Assembly (NCBI RefSeq): GCF_002807665.1
Contig: NZ_PEAY01000004.1
Span: 124,001 to 188,000 of the forward strand
Reading direction: 5' to 3'
DNA length: 64,000 nucleotides
Origin: Neoalteromonas facilis
GTDB taxonomy: Bacteria > Pseudomonadota > Gammaproteobacteria > Enterobacterales > Alteromonadaceae
Shown here: piece by piece, positions 45,881-55,544 of the stretch
Position numbering within the stretch: position 1 is the stretch's first letter
How the letters are laid out: each line of letters begins with the position of its first letter
The notes under the pieces: generated by a model
Told to the model about the DNA's origin: nothing
What the model saw: only the letters and a program-made list of their open reading frames with translations
Database searches by the model: none
Position numbers and translations under genes: made by a program

Positions 45881-48800
45881 TGCAATGCGTTAGAAGTTTG
45901 TTTTTGCTGATGATATTGGCGGTATCACACCCACTGCTAGCTGCTGAGTGCCAAGATGTTTTTCCCGACCCTGCGGCGTCTTACGCTGCAAATGGCACCA
46001 TTGAGTTTTTGTATCAAGCGAGACTAATCGGTAGTGATGGAGAGCTGACTTTCAATAATGTCTATGACTATTCAAACGGCAATGTGTCCTGTGATACTCA
46101 ATCATGCGTATCAGGCCCAAGCAACAGCGCAAATTTAACCCTACCCACTTTTCAAACCAGTAATACTGTTGCTGATGTGCAGGTAAATGCTTATACGACG
46201 GTGAATTTGTCACAGGGAGAATATGACGATGTATTTATTGAACAAGGCGGGCAACTTAATTTAACCACCGTAGACGGTAACTATGTTATTGATCACTTGC
46301 ATGTCAAAGTCGGTAGCATCGTTCAGCTGTCTGGTGGCACTTATTGGATTAATACTCTGACACTAGAGCAGGATGCTCAGCTGATAATCAATGGCGCCGA
46401 GCCGGCGACTATTTTCGTGCAAACCGCCCATTTCAAATATAACGCCAAGGTCAATTCTCTTGGCACGCCTGAACAACTTGTGCTGATCAGCTATGACAGC
46501 GTCACCATGGAACAAGGTACACGAGTAAACGGTTTTGGCTATGCCAGCAATAGCATGCATTTAAAGTATCAGAGCCAATGGTTGGGGGCTGTGAATACCG
46601 CTTATTTGCGTATGGAATCAGAAGCCCGCATCACCTATGCGCCCAATGCAATTGAGCAAGCTGACTTTGCCAATACCTGTTCAGTTGGTGTAACTCTGCC
46701 GCAGCCGATTGGGCACTGGCCGATCGATGTGTGTTCATTGTCGGGCAATCGCTATGAATTGATTGATGTGGCCGGTGGAAATCATGGTTCTACCTACAAT
46801 AACTCTGGCGTCGACTATAACGGTAAGTATTGTCAGGCCGGAAGAATTAGAGGTTCCGGCAACGTGATGTCCATTCCCCACTCTGATGCATACCATCTGC
46901 CTAATGGTACAGTTTCTTTGTGGATCAATGTTCCTAAACTCTCACATCGCAGTCGTCCGAGCGCTGGTGGTATGGGCATATTTTCCAAAGATTCGAACGG
47001 ACGAGACAATGGTGGTCACTTAACGTTTTGGGTCACCCGTTATGGGGCCGTTCGCGTGCGCATGGAGAATACCACTACCAGTGCAACCATTCAGACAGGC
47101 AACTATATTCGGGAAAATCAGTGGCACCATATCGTGGTCACGTTTGGCAGTGATGGTTTACGAACATATATCGATGGTACTCTTCGAGGAACACAAACAA
47201 ACTTCACATCTGGCCTCGGTTACAATCGAGAGCCGATCATATTAGGCGCAAACGCCTGGCAGACAGGCAACGATAGCTCCCCCAATAACCAGTTGCGCGA
47301 TATTTACCGTGGCAGTATCGATGATGTCAGGATCTACGAGCAGCAGTTAAATGCGCAAGAAGTTTCAACACTTACTAACTTGGCTGGCGGAGCCTGTGCG
47401 TCATGCAACAGTAACCCCGAATTAAAAGCCCATTGGCCACTGGATTTGTGTGCGGTTAACGGTTCAAACGGTGAAATTGTTGATATTGTGGGTAGCACAC
47501 CGGGCAGTGCTATTGGCAATGCTACGGCCATTAATGATGGCAAGTTTTGCCAGGCTGGCAAATTAAATGGCGCTGGCGCGCACATCAATATTCCTCATAC
47601 ATCAGCCATGTCACTGGGTTCAGGGAGTATATCGTTGTGGCTCAATACACCGGATTTAGCATACACCGAGCAAAGCCACATTGGCGGCATGGGATTATTT
47701 TCCAGAGATTCTACGGATTATGATAACGGTGGTCATCTTACCGCATGGTTAACCTCTGACGGCCGCGTTAATGTGCGTCATCAGAGTACATCGCAAAGCT
47801 ACTTTGTTTCTTCTCCAGCGGGTGCTATTCGGACCAATACATGGCAACACGTCGTATATAGTTTCGGTGCTCAAGGTATGAGGCTGTACATTGATGGGGA
47901 ACTAGTCGCAACCAACAACCAATTCAGTGGCGGAATATCCGGTAATTCAGAACCGTTAATATTAGGTGCAACGGCCACGATCAGCGGTGATAATCAGGCG
48001 TTGCCGAGCCAATTGCGCGATTTTTACAAGGGCGGATTTGACGATGTGCGTTTATATGAGAATGCACTTGGAGCAGCTGACGTTGATGCTTTATATCGCG
48101 AAAGTGGGTATGCGTGTGAAAATTGCACCGGTGATTATCCTGTCGCGTTATATCGCTTTGAAGAGGAAGACTACACTGGACCCGGGCAAGTATACGATGC
48201 CTCTGGTAATTCGTTTCATGGTGATCCGATAGGCAACGTACAGCCTATACTTCCGGCCATGCCGATCTCATGTCGCGCATTGGATGTTCCACAGAACTTC
48301 AATAATACGGTTGATGCACTAAACACGAAAATTGATATGAACCAAGTCGGCGGGCGGGGCACCATTTCGTTCTGGTATCGCAGTTCATTACCTTGGATTG
48401 ACGGCAACGCTCGACAACTCTTTGATGCATCTAGAATTGCAAACCCACCCGATCGTGATCTGCTCACCGATAAATTCTTTTTCTTTGTGCTCAAACACGA
48501 TGGTTCAATGCGCTTAGCGATGGAAGACAGTGATGATCTTGATTTGATTGTGGATACCTACCGCTATCGCGTACCGGCCAATCAATGGGTTCATTTTGCC
48601 ATTTCTTGGGATCTAGTAAATAGAACTGCGTCGCTGCATCTGAATGGCTATGAGCAGCCTATTTTTATTACCGCACAAGTGGAAACTAGTCAGTTGGGTG
48701 ACTTGGGTAATTTGCATGTGGGTGATAATGGCACCGAGTATGTGATTATTCAGGGTACCGATAACTCGGCTTATGGTCAGTTTGATGACGTGCGTGTGTA

Positions 48801-50919
48801 TAACTTTATTCAAACGCGTGCCCAGATTGTAGCGGATATCCAAGACCGCATTGAGTGTTCGCCGATTGATCACTACCGCATCATTCACTCTGAACAAGCG
48901 CTAACATGCGCCAGTACGGAAGTCACTATACAAGCTTGCGCCAACGCAAATTGCAGTCAGTTAGTCACAGAGCCGACCGAGTTAACCCTGTCACCGAGCG
49001 GGTGGCAAGGAGGCGATAGTGTGACGTTTACGGGCTCTATTACTAAGAACTTGAGTCACGCCACCGCTGAGCGTGTGACCCTAGGATTGAGTAATGCCAA
49101 CCCAGCAGCACCTGTTGTGTGTGATCCCGATTGTACAATCGATTTTGTCGACGCCGGCTTTGAGTTCTTTAACGTTAACCAGTTTGGCAACAGTGATTTG
49201 CCAGCCGTTATCGCAGAAAGTGACTTGGGTGTGATTGGTATCAGGGCTATTGAAAATCGAAATGGTGAGTGTTCAGCCTTATTGAGTGGTACTCATACGG
49301 TGAATTTTGGCTACGATTGCGTCACTACTGCAGATGCCTTGTACTCGACCAATCAATGCCGAGTGCCATTTGCCGGAATTCCACTTTCAGGCGGTGGTAC
49401 TGGAGTGAATAGCGGCACGATGAACCTGACTTTTGACGCTGATGGTGAGGCTCGCTTGAGTGGCAAACAATACGCAGATGCGGGCCGTTTGAATTTGAGT
49501 GTATCAGCCAATATTGATGGGGCAAATATTACCTCCGGCAACACCCCCTTTGACAGCATTCCAGATCAATTGCAAATTAGTTCTACGGCATCTGATCCAC
49601 AGGTTGCCGGTGAGCCGTTTTCACTAACGTTTGCAGCGTTGGGCGCCAATGGTTCTTTGTTGCCCAGTTATCAACCGAGTCAATTTCAACTTGACGTTCA
49701 GCGCACTTCGCCGGTCAATTCAGTCATAGACGGAGGTCTTCATTACGCACCGGGTGCAACGTTGAATAGTCAGGTTGGCTTAGTAAACTTTGCCAACGCA
49801 GCGCCATTAACCTTTAACAGTGGTCAATATCAATATGCTCAAGCCTACTTTGAAGAGGTGGGAAGTATTACCTTAGATATTCGCGATGCGAATTATTTAG
49901 GTGAAATGATCAATGCTAATGAGTTTGCAATGGGACGCTTTATTCCCGCTTATTTTGATGTGTCTACGCTTAACGCCGGTCAATTTGCAGATAGCTGCTC
50001 TTCAGCATTTACATACGTAGGACAGCCATTTACTTATAGTTTGGGGAATGAGCCCGGTATTCAAATCGTCGCGCGTAATGCCCTTGGCGACATAACCTCG
50101 AATTATGCAGATACTCTGTGGCGCTTGTCGCCTGATATGGGGAGCGTTAGTTTTGCCGATGCATCGACGTATGCTGGGGAAGCAAGTGTTGAACAACTCG
50201 GCTCTGTGTCGTTAAGCGGAACAGATCAGTTTGATGGCAGTGCAAGGCTGGAACTATTGGCCAGTCAGTTTGCCTACATCAAAACAGCCACACCGACGGT
50301 ACCATTTGAAAGCGTAATTGATATTACCTTAGAGGCGGGGTTTTTAACCGACAGTGATGGCGTGTGTTATCAAAGTGCATATCCCGCTGGCTGCCAATCC
50401 TATGCACTAGGCAACATTCAAGGTACCACGCAACGTTACGGCAGACTGGTTATCGGCAATACCCATGGCCCTGAAGAAGAGCAACTGGCAATGCCAGTGG
50501 CAACAGAATTTTTTGTTGATGATGGTTGGCGAATCAATACGCAGGATAGCTGCACAGCGATTAATTTCAGCCAGACTGCCGGTGATATAGTAGTGACTAA
50601 CGCATCATCGGGCGACCAAGAGCATGACATCGTAGGGTTGCTTGCACCCGTAAGCAGCACAGGCCTAATGGCACAGGGTATGTCTGGCGACGATGATTTT
50701 CTGTTAGGCCCCGCATTGGACGCGAACGGAAACGCGCTTCGTGGCAGTATATTGATGACGCTTGATCCGACAACGGGTAAAGATTGGACTGACTTTTTGA
50801 ATGTGGATTGGAACCAAGACGGTGTCATTGACGACAACGATTCCCCCAACGGTTTTGCCACCTTTGGTATCCCGCGAGATAACGACCGAACGATTCATTG
50901 GCGAGAAAGCTTTGAGTAA
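45880..50919 (+). CDS. mshQ: MSHA biogenesis protein MshQ, large LamG-containing secreted protein
   Basis: A 1679-residue exported protein (signal peptide to about residue 21). Residues about 60-265 form a repetitive beta-rich domain (QGGQLNLTTVDGNYVIDHLHV) that looks like a short beta-helix. Three LamG/concanavalin-like domains follow at about 277-508, 516-747 and 755-990, each ending with DDVR and an aromatic (IYE, LYE, VYN). The C-terminal half (about 1050-1679) matches the DUF6701-type end of MshQ proteins and is cysteine-containing. LamG domains bind glycans or proteins, so it is a good candidate for a tip adhesin, but its role is not established. It closes the locus. Confidence 0.87.
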   Translation: MQCVRSLFLLMILAVSHPLLAAECQDVFPDPAASYAANGTIEFLYQARLIGSDGELTFNNVYDYSNGNVSCDTQSCVSGPSNSANLTLPTFQTSNTVADVQVNAYTTVNLSQGEYDDVFIEQGGQLNLTTVDGNYVIDHLHVKVGSIVQLSGGTYWINTLTLEQDAQLIINGAEPATIFVQTAHFKYNAKVNSLGTPEQLVLISYDSVTMEQGTRVNGFGYASNSMHLKYQSQWLGAVNTAYLRMESEARITYAPNAIEQADFANTCSVGVTLPQPIGHWPIDVCSLSGNRYELIDVAGGNHGSTYNNSGVDYNGKYCQAGRIRGSGNVMSIPHSDAYHLPNGTVSLWINVPKLSHRSRPSAGGMGIFSKDSNGRDNGGHLTFWVTRYGAVRVRMENTTTSATIQTGNYIRENQWHHIVVTFGSDGLRTYIDGTLRGTQTNFTSGLGYNREPIILGANAWQTGNDSSPNNQLRDIYRGSIDDVRIYEQQLNAQEVSTLTNLAGGACASCNSNPELKAHWPLDLCAVNGSNGEIVDIVGSTPGSAIGNATAINDGKFCQAGKLNGAGAHINIPHTSAMSLGSGSISLWLNTPDLAYTEQSHIGGMGLFSRDSTDYDNGGHLTAWLTSDGRVNVRHQSTSQSYFVSSPAGAIRTNTWQHVVYSFGAQGMRLYIDGELVATNNQFSGGISGNSEPLILGATATISGDNQALPSQLRDFYKGGFDDVRLYENALGAADVDALYRESGYACENCTGDYPVALYRFEEEDYTGPGQVYDASGNSFHGDPIGNVQPILPAMPISCRALDVPQNFNNTVDALNTKIDMNQVGGRGTISFWYRSSLPWIDGNARQLFDASRIANPPDRDLLTDKFFFFVLKHDGSMRLAMEDSDDLDLIVDTYRYRVPANQWVHFAISWDLVNRTASLHLNGYEQPIFITAQVETSQLGDLGNLHVGDNGTEYVIIQGTDNSAYGQFDDVRVYNFIQTRAQIVADIQDRIECSPIDHYRIIHSEQALTCASTEVTIQACANANCSQLVTEPTELTLSPSGWQGGDSVTFTGSITKNLSHATAERVTLGLSNANPAAPVVCDPDCTIDFVDAGFEFFNVNQFGNSDLPAVIAESDLGVIGIRAIENRNGECSALLSGTHTVNFGYDCVTTADALYSTNQCRVPFAGIPLSGGGTGVNSGTMNLTFDADGEARLSGKQYADAGRLNLSVSANIDGANITSGNTPFDSIPDQLQISSTASDPQVAGEPFSLTFAALGANGSLLPSYQPSQFQLDVQRTSPVNSVIDGGLHYAPGATLNSQVGLVNFANAAPLTFNSGQYQYAQAYFEEVGSITLDIRDANYLGEMINANEFAMGRFIPAYFDVSTLNAGQFADSCSSAFTYVGQPFTYSLGNEPGIQIVARNALGDITSNYADTLWRLSPDMGSVSFADASTYAGEASVEQLGSVSLSGTDQFDGSARLELLASQFAYIKTATPTVPFESVIDITLEAGFLTDSDGVCYQSAYPAGCQSYALGNIQGTTQRYGRLVIGNTHGPEEEQLAMPVATEFFVDDGWRINTQDSCTAINFSQTAGDIVVTNASSGDQEHDIVGLLAPVSSTGLMAQGMSGDDDFLLGPALDANGNALRGSILMTLDPTTGKDWTDFLNVDWNQDGVIDDNDSPNGFATFGIPRDNDRTIHWRESFE
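46708..48120 (+). repeat. Tandem duplication of a LamG-coding unit in mshQ
   Basis: Units at about 46708-47400 and 47427-48120 code for proteins with the same landmarks in order: HWP(I/L)D(V/L)C, a GxGxxxxIPHxxA strand, a GGMG(I/L)FS(K/R)DS turn, DNGGHLT and a final QLRD(I/F)Y(R/K)G...DDVR(I/L)YE. The DNA is also visibly similar near the end of both units. The third LamG domain is more distant. Confidence 0.75.
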
Positions 50920-50967
50920 TGGATTTTTATTGGCCTGAAACACGCATGTTTCTTGCTGTTGAGGGCC

Positions 50968-50995
50968 TTGATTGGTAAAGTGTCAAGATTATTAT
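50968..50995 (+). promoter_or_regulatory. Probable promoter of mreB
   Basis: TTGATT (50968-50973) and TATTAT (50990-50995), spacer 16. The start would be about 50 bases before the ATG. The 131-base gap after mshQ also holds a 6-bp perfect hairpin GAAACA/TGTTTC without a T-run. Confidence 0.45.
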
Positions 50996-51044
50996 AAGCA
51001 CCTCTGGCGGTGAGACAGCATCGCCCATTGTCAACAGGATATAG

Positions 51045-52097
<1,053 letters not shown>

Positions 52098-52138
52098 TCA
52101 TTGGGCTGGCAGCTAGCGCTGCCGCCAGTGAGAGTTGC

Positions 52139-53023
52139 ATGGAAACTATTTTTACGCGTGGTCCCTCATTAAACAATCGGCTAACGATAGCGTTGGTAAT
52201 GTCGATTGCGCTTATCGTGGCAGACCACAAATTTGATAGTTTCAACACTGCCCGCGGTTACCTCAATTCTTTAATGAGCCCTCTACAGTACATTGCGAAT
52301 TTACCCGGAGAGTTGCTTAACTGGAGTGCGGAACGAGTAACGTCCCAGCAACAGCTAATTGCCGAAAATGAATATCTCAATAATCAGTTGCTGTTAATGA
52401 GTGAGCAATTGCAGCGCTTTCAACTGCTAAAAAATGAAAACGACAAATTACGCGCCCTACTAGATGCGCCGCTACGTCAAGACATGAAGAAGACGATCGC
52501 GGAGTTGATGGCTGTTGACAACAACCCCTTTAGCCATCAGGTTGTTATCAACAAAGGTGCAACCGATGGTGTGTATATTTCTCAGTCGGTGTTGGATGAC
52601 AAAGGTATCGTAGGACAAGTGATTGAGGTTGGCTCTACGACCAGTCGAGTATTACTGATAACTGATGTTACTCATGCTATCCCAGTGCGTTCGCAGCGCA
52701 ATAGTATTCAATTCATCGTTGTGGGTAGCGGTGCTTTAGATGAGGTGTATTTGGAGCATGTAGCTCACAGTGTCGATGTGCAAGTAGGTGATATTTTAAT
52801 ATCTTCAGGCTTGGGAGAAGTATTCCCAGAAGGTTACCCCGTTGCTCAAGTGACAAGTGTCGTACGGGATGAGACTAGGCCTTTTGCTACCATTAGCGCA
52901 CAACCACTGGCCAAGCTCGATAGACTTAAGCATTTAATGTTACTGTGGCCCGAAATGGACGCAGACGATGTTGAATCACAACGTGATGGCACTTCAATTC
53001 AGGTGAGTGGTTTGTATGAGTAG
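52139..53023 (+). CDS. mreC: Rod shape-determining protein MreC
   Basis: A 294-residue bitopic protein: one membrane helix (about 17-35), a coiled coil (about 65-105) and a periplasmic beta domain ending near 275. It links the MreB filament to PBP2 and RodA. The mreC-mreD overlap is eight bases with mreD starting at 53016. Confidence 0.95.
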   Translation: METIFTRGPSLNNRLTIALVMSIALIVADHKFDSFNTARGYLNSLMSPLQYIANLPGELLNWSAERVTSQQQLIAENEYLNNQLLLMSEQLQRFQLLKNENDKLRALLDAPLRQDMKKTIAELMAVDNNPFSHQVVINKGATDGVYISQSVLDDKGIVGQVIEVGSTTSRVLLITDVTHAIPVRSQRNSIQFIVVGSGALDEVYLEHVAHSVDVQVGDILISSGLGEVFPEGYPVAQVTSVVRDETRPFATISAQPLAKLDRLKHLMLLWPEMDADDVESQRDGTSIQVSGLYE

Positions 53024-53495
53024 TCGTCGTTACAGTGTCATTGTTGCAAGCCTATTAATCGCGCTGGTATTGCAAATTATGCCAATGCCGATCCAAGTGG
53101 ACTTATACCGTCCCGACTGGGTGCTGCTGGTGCTGGCTTACTGGACAATGGCCCTACCTAGCCGCGTAAACGTCGGCGTGGCATTTATCTGCGGCATCGC
53201 AATGGATATTTTGTTAGGAACAGCCTTGGGTACGCACAGTTTCGCACTCAGTTTAGCGATTTATGTACTGGCTGCTAATTATCAACGTTTGCGCAATTAT
53301 TCGGTTTGGCAGCAAGCAATAATAGTCGGCTTGTTAGGCGCCCTATACCATCTATTGCTATTCTGGCTACAACACCTGTTAACGAGTATCTACTTTCAGT
53401 TTGACTATCTGTGGCCGGTGTTGTCTTCGATGCTAATTTGGCCTTGGATCTTCTGGATATTGCGTCGCACGCGTAGAAATTTCAAGGTTTCCTAA
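53016..53495 (+). CDS. mreD: Rod shape-determining protein MreD
   Basis: A 159-residue inner-membrane protein with five predicted helices. PDWVLLVLAYWTMALPSRVNVG and GLAMDILLG-like GIAMDILLGTALGTHSF are typical of MreD. ATG 53016 has AGGTGAG eight bases before it, so it was chosen over GTG 53007. Confidence 0.93.
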   Translation: MSSRRYSVIVASLLIALVLQIMPMPIQVDLYRPDWVLLVLAYWTMALPSRVNVGVAFICGIAMDILLGTALGTHSFALSLAIYVLAANYQRLRNYSVWQQAIIVGLLGALYHLLLFWLQHLLTSIYFQFDYLWPVLSSMLIWPWIFWILRRTRRNFKVS

Positions 53496-53499
53496 TTTC

Positions 53500-54081
53500 A
53501 TGAAGACGCTCATACTCGCCTCCCAATCACCGCGAAGACAGGAGTTGCTGTCGCTAATGGGGTTCACTTTTAGCGTGCAAAGTGCTGGTATTGATGAAAC
53601 ACCTCGGTCAGCAGAATCTCCATTAGCATTAGTTGAGCGTCTGGCGCTTGAGAAGGCTGAAGCGGTATATGCTCAGCTTGATGCCGATAGTCAAAATGAT
53701 ACTTGTGTATTGGCTGCAGACACGATTGTTGTCGCTCAACAACGTATATTGGGCAAACCCTCTGATAAAGCAGATTTTGAGTTCATGATGGGGCTGTTAA
53801 GTGACGCAGAGCACCAAGTGCTAACGGCTATAGCAGGGGTGTCTGCAGAAAGGCGAATAGTAGAGTGTATTGCGACGGATGTAACCTTTTGCCCACTATC
53901 ACAACATGATATTGAGCACTATTGGGCTTCACAGGAGCCCAAAGATAAAGCAGGTGGTTACGGTATTCAGGGCCTAGGCGGTCAATTTGTCAGTCGTATT
54001 AACGGCAGTTACAGTTCAGTAGTAGGTCTGCCAATGGTCGAGACTCGGCAGTTATTAGAACGATTTGGAGTGCAACGATGA
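53500..54081 (+). CDS. maf: Maf nucleotide pyrophosphatase
   Basis: A 193-residue Maf/YhdE-type protein. LILASQSPRRQELL at the start and AADTIVV with catalytic-type aspartate are family hallmarks, as is DKAGGYGIQGLGG. It hydrolyses dTTP, UTP and damaged relatives in E. coli. Its end overlaps rng by four bases (ATGA). Confidence 0.94.
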   Translation: MKTLILASQSPRRQELLSLMGFTFSVQSAGIDETPRSAESPLALVERLALEKAEAVYAQLDADSQNDTCVLAADTIVVAQQRILGKPSDKADFEFMMGLLSDAEHQVLTAIAGVSAERRIVECIATDVTFCPLSQHDIEHYWASQEPKDKAGGYGIQGLGGQFVSRINGSYSSVVGLPMVETRQLLERFGVQR

Positions 54082-55544
54082 GCGCAGAGTTATTGATTAA
54101 TGTGACGCCCTCAGAGTCACGCGTTGCTCTTATTGAAAACGGCATCTTGCAAGAGATCCACGTAGAGCGCCATACCAAGCGTGGTATTGTTGGCAATATC
54201 TATCGCGGTAAAGTGAGTCGTGTTTTACCGGGTATGCAGGCTGCATTTGTTGATATTGGATTTGAAAAAGCCGCATTTTTACATGCGTCAGATATTGTCA
54301 TTCATAATGAAATTGTGGGTGAGGTATCGACTAGCGAAATTACCAAAAAAGATATTCGCGAACTCGTCCGTGACGGCCAAGATATAGTGGTGCAAGTGGT
54401 AAAAGATCCCATTGGTACTAAAGGTGCCCGCTTAACCACTGATATCACGATCCCTTCTCGCTATTTAGTCTTTATGCCCAGTGTTACCCATGTTGGGGTA
54501 TCTCAACGAATAGAAGATGAACAAGAGCGTGAACGTCTTAAACAGTTAGTTGAAGGCTTTTGTGATGAAGACGGTGGCTTCATTTTGCGCACTGCTGCTG
54601 AGGGAGTAGGCGAAAAGGAATTGGTGCAAGATGCGGAATTCTTACGTCGCTTGTGGTCAAAGATCCAGCAACGTATGAAGCGTAAGAAATCTCATGTGTT
54701 GTATGAGGATCTGCCATTAGCAAGACGCGTTCTGAGAGATTTCGTTGGTACTGAAATTGATCGCATCCGCATTGACTCAAATTTAAGTTTCCAAGAACTC
54801 AATAACTTTACTAAAGAATATGTGCCTGAGCTAAATAAAAAGCTTGAGTATTATCAGGGTGAGCGCCCCATATTCGATTTATATGATGTCGAAAATGAAA
54901 CCCAACGTGCTTTAGAACGTCGCGTAGATTTAAAAAGCGGTGGTTATTTGATCATCGATCAGACCGAGGCGATGACCACAATAGATATCAATACGGGCGC
55001 GTTTGTGGGTCATCGAAATCTCGAAGAAACGATCTTTAATACTAATATTGAGGCTACTCAAGCGATTGCTAGACAGCTTCGTTTACGAAACTTAGGCGGT
55101 ATGATCTTAATAGACTTTATCGATATGGTTGAACCTGATCACAAAAGAAGGGTCTTACATAGTCTAGAGGTCGCAACGAGTAAGGACCGCGCTAAGAGTA
55201 ATATTCATGGCTTTACCGCGTTAGGTTTAATTGAAATGACGCGCAAACGCACGCGAGAAAGCTTAGAGCATGTGTTATGTGGTGAGTGTCCGGTCTGTAA
55301 AGGACGGGGCTCTATCAAAACGGTAGAGACCACTTGTTTTGAAATCATGCGAGAGATCGTGCGAGTCAACCGCGCTTACGATGCGGATAAATTTGTAGTC
55401 TATGCTGCGCCAGCGGTAGCAGAGGCATTGTTAGGTGAGGAGTCGCATATGCTGGCTGAGTTAGAGGTATTTGTCTCGCGCCAGATTACGGTGCAAGCAG
55501 AGCCGCTATATCACCAAGATAATTTTGATGTGGTCATGATGTGA
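54078..55544 (+). CDS. rng: Ribonuclease G
   Basis: A 488-residue endonuclease, close to the 489 of E. coli RNase G. An S1-like domain (about 38-125) leads, then the RNase E/G catalytic part with GGYLIIDQTEAMTTIDINTGAFVG (metal aspartates) and the zinc-link CPVCKGRG. It trims the 5-prime end of 16S rRNA. RNase E is excluded by the lack of a long C-terminal scaffold. RraA, encoded at 14703, acts on RNase E, not on this enzyme. Confidence 0.96.
   Translation: MSAELLINVTPSESRVALIENGILQEIHVERHTKRGIVGNIYRGKVSRVLPGMQAAFVDIGFEKAAFLHASDIVIHNEIVGEVSTSEITKKDIRELVRDGQDIVVQVVKDPIGTKGARLTTDITIPSRYLVFMPSVTHVGVSQRIEDEQERERLKQLVEGFCDEDGGFILRTAAEGVGEKELVQDAEFLRRLWSKIQQRMKRKKSHVLYEDLPLARRVLRDFVGTEIDRIRIDSNLSFQELNNFTKEYVPELNKKLEYYQGERPIFDLYDVENETQRALERRVDLKSGGYLIIDQTEAMTTIDINTGAFVGHRNLEETIFNTNIEATQAIARQLRLRNLGGMILIDFIDMVEPDHKRRVLHSLEVATSKDRAKSNIHGFTALGLIEMTRKRTRESLEHVLCGECPVCKGRGSIKTVETTCFEIMREIVRVNRAYDADKFVVYAAPAVAEALLGEESHMLAELEVFVSRQITVQAEPLYHQDNFDVVMM

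Noticed and set aside
50436-50861. 141-codon antisense frame within mshQ
   Set aside because: Serine/proline-rich shadow of the sense gene with no start signal.
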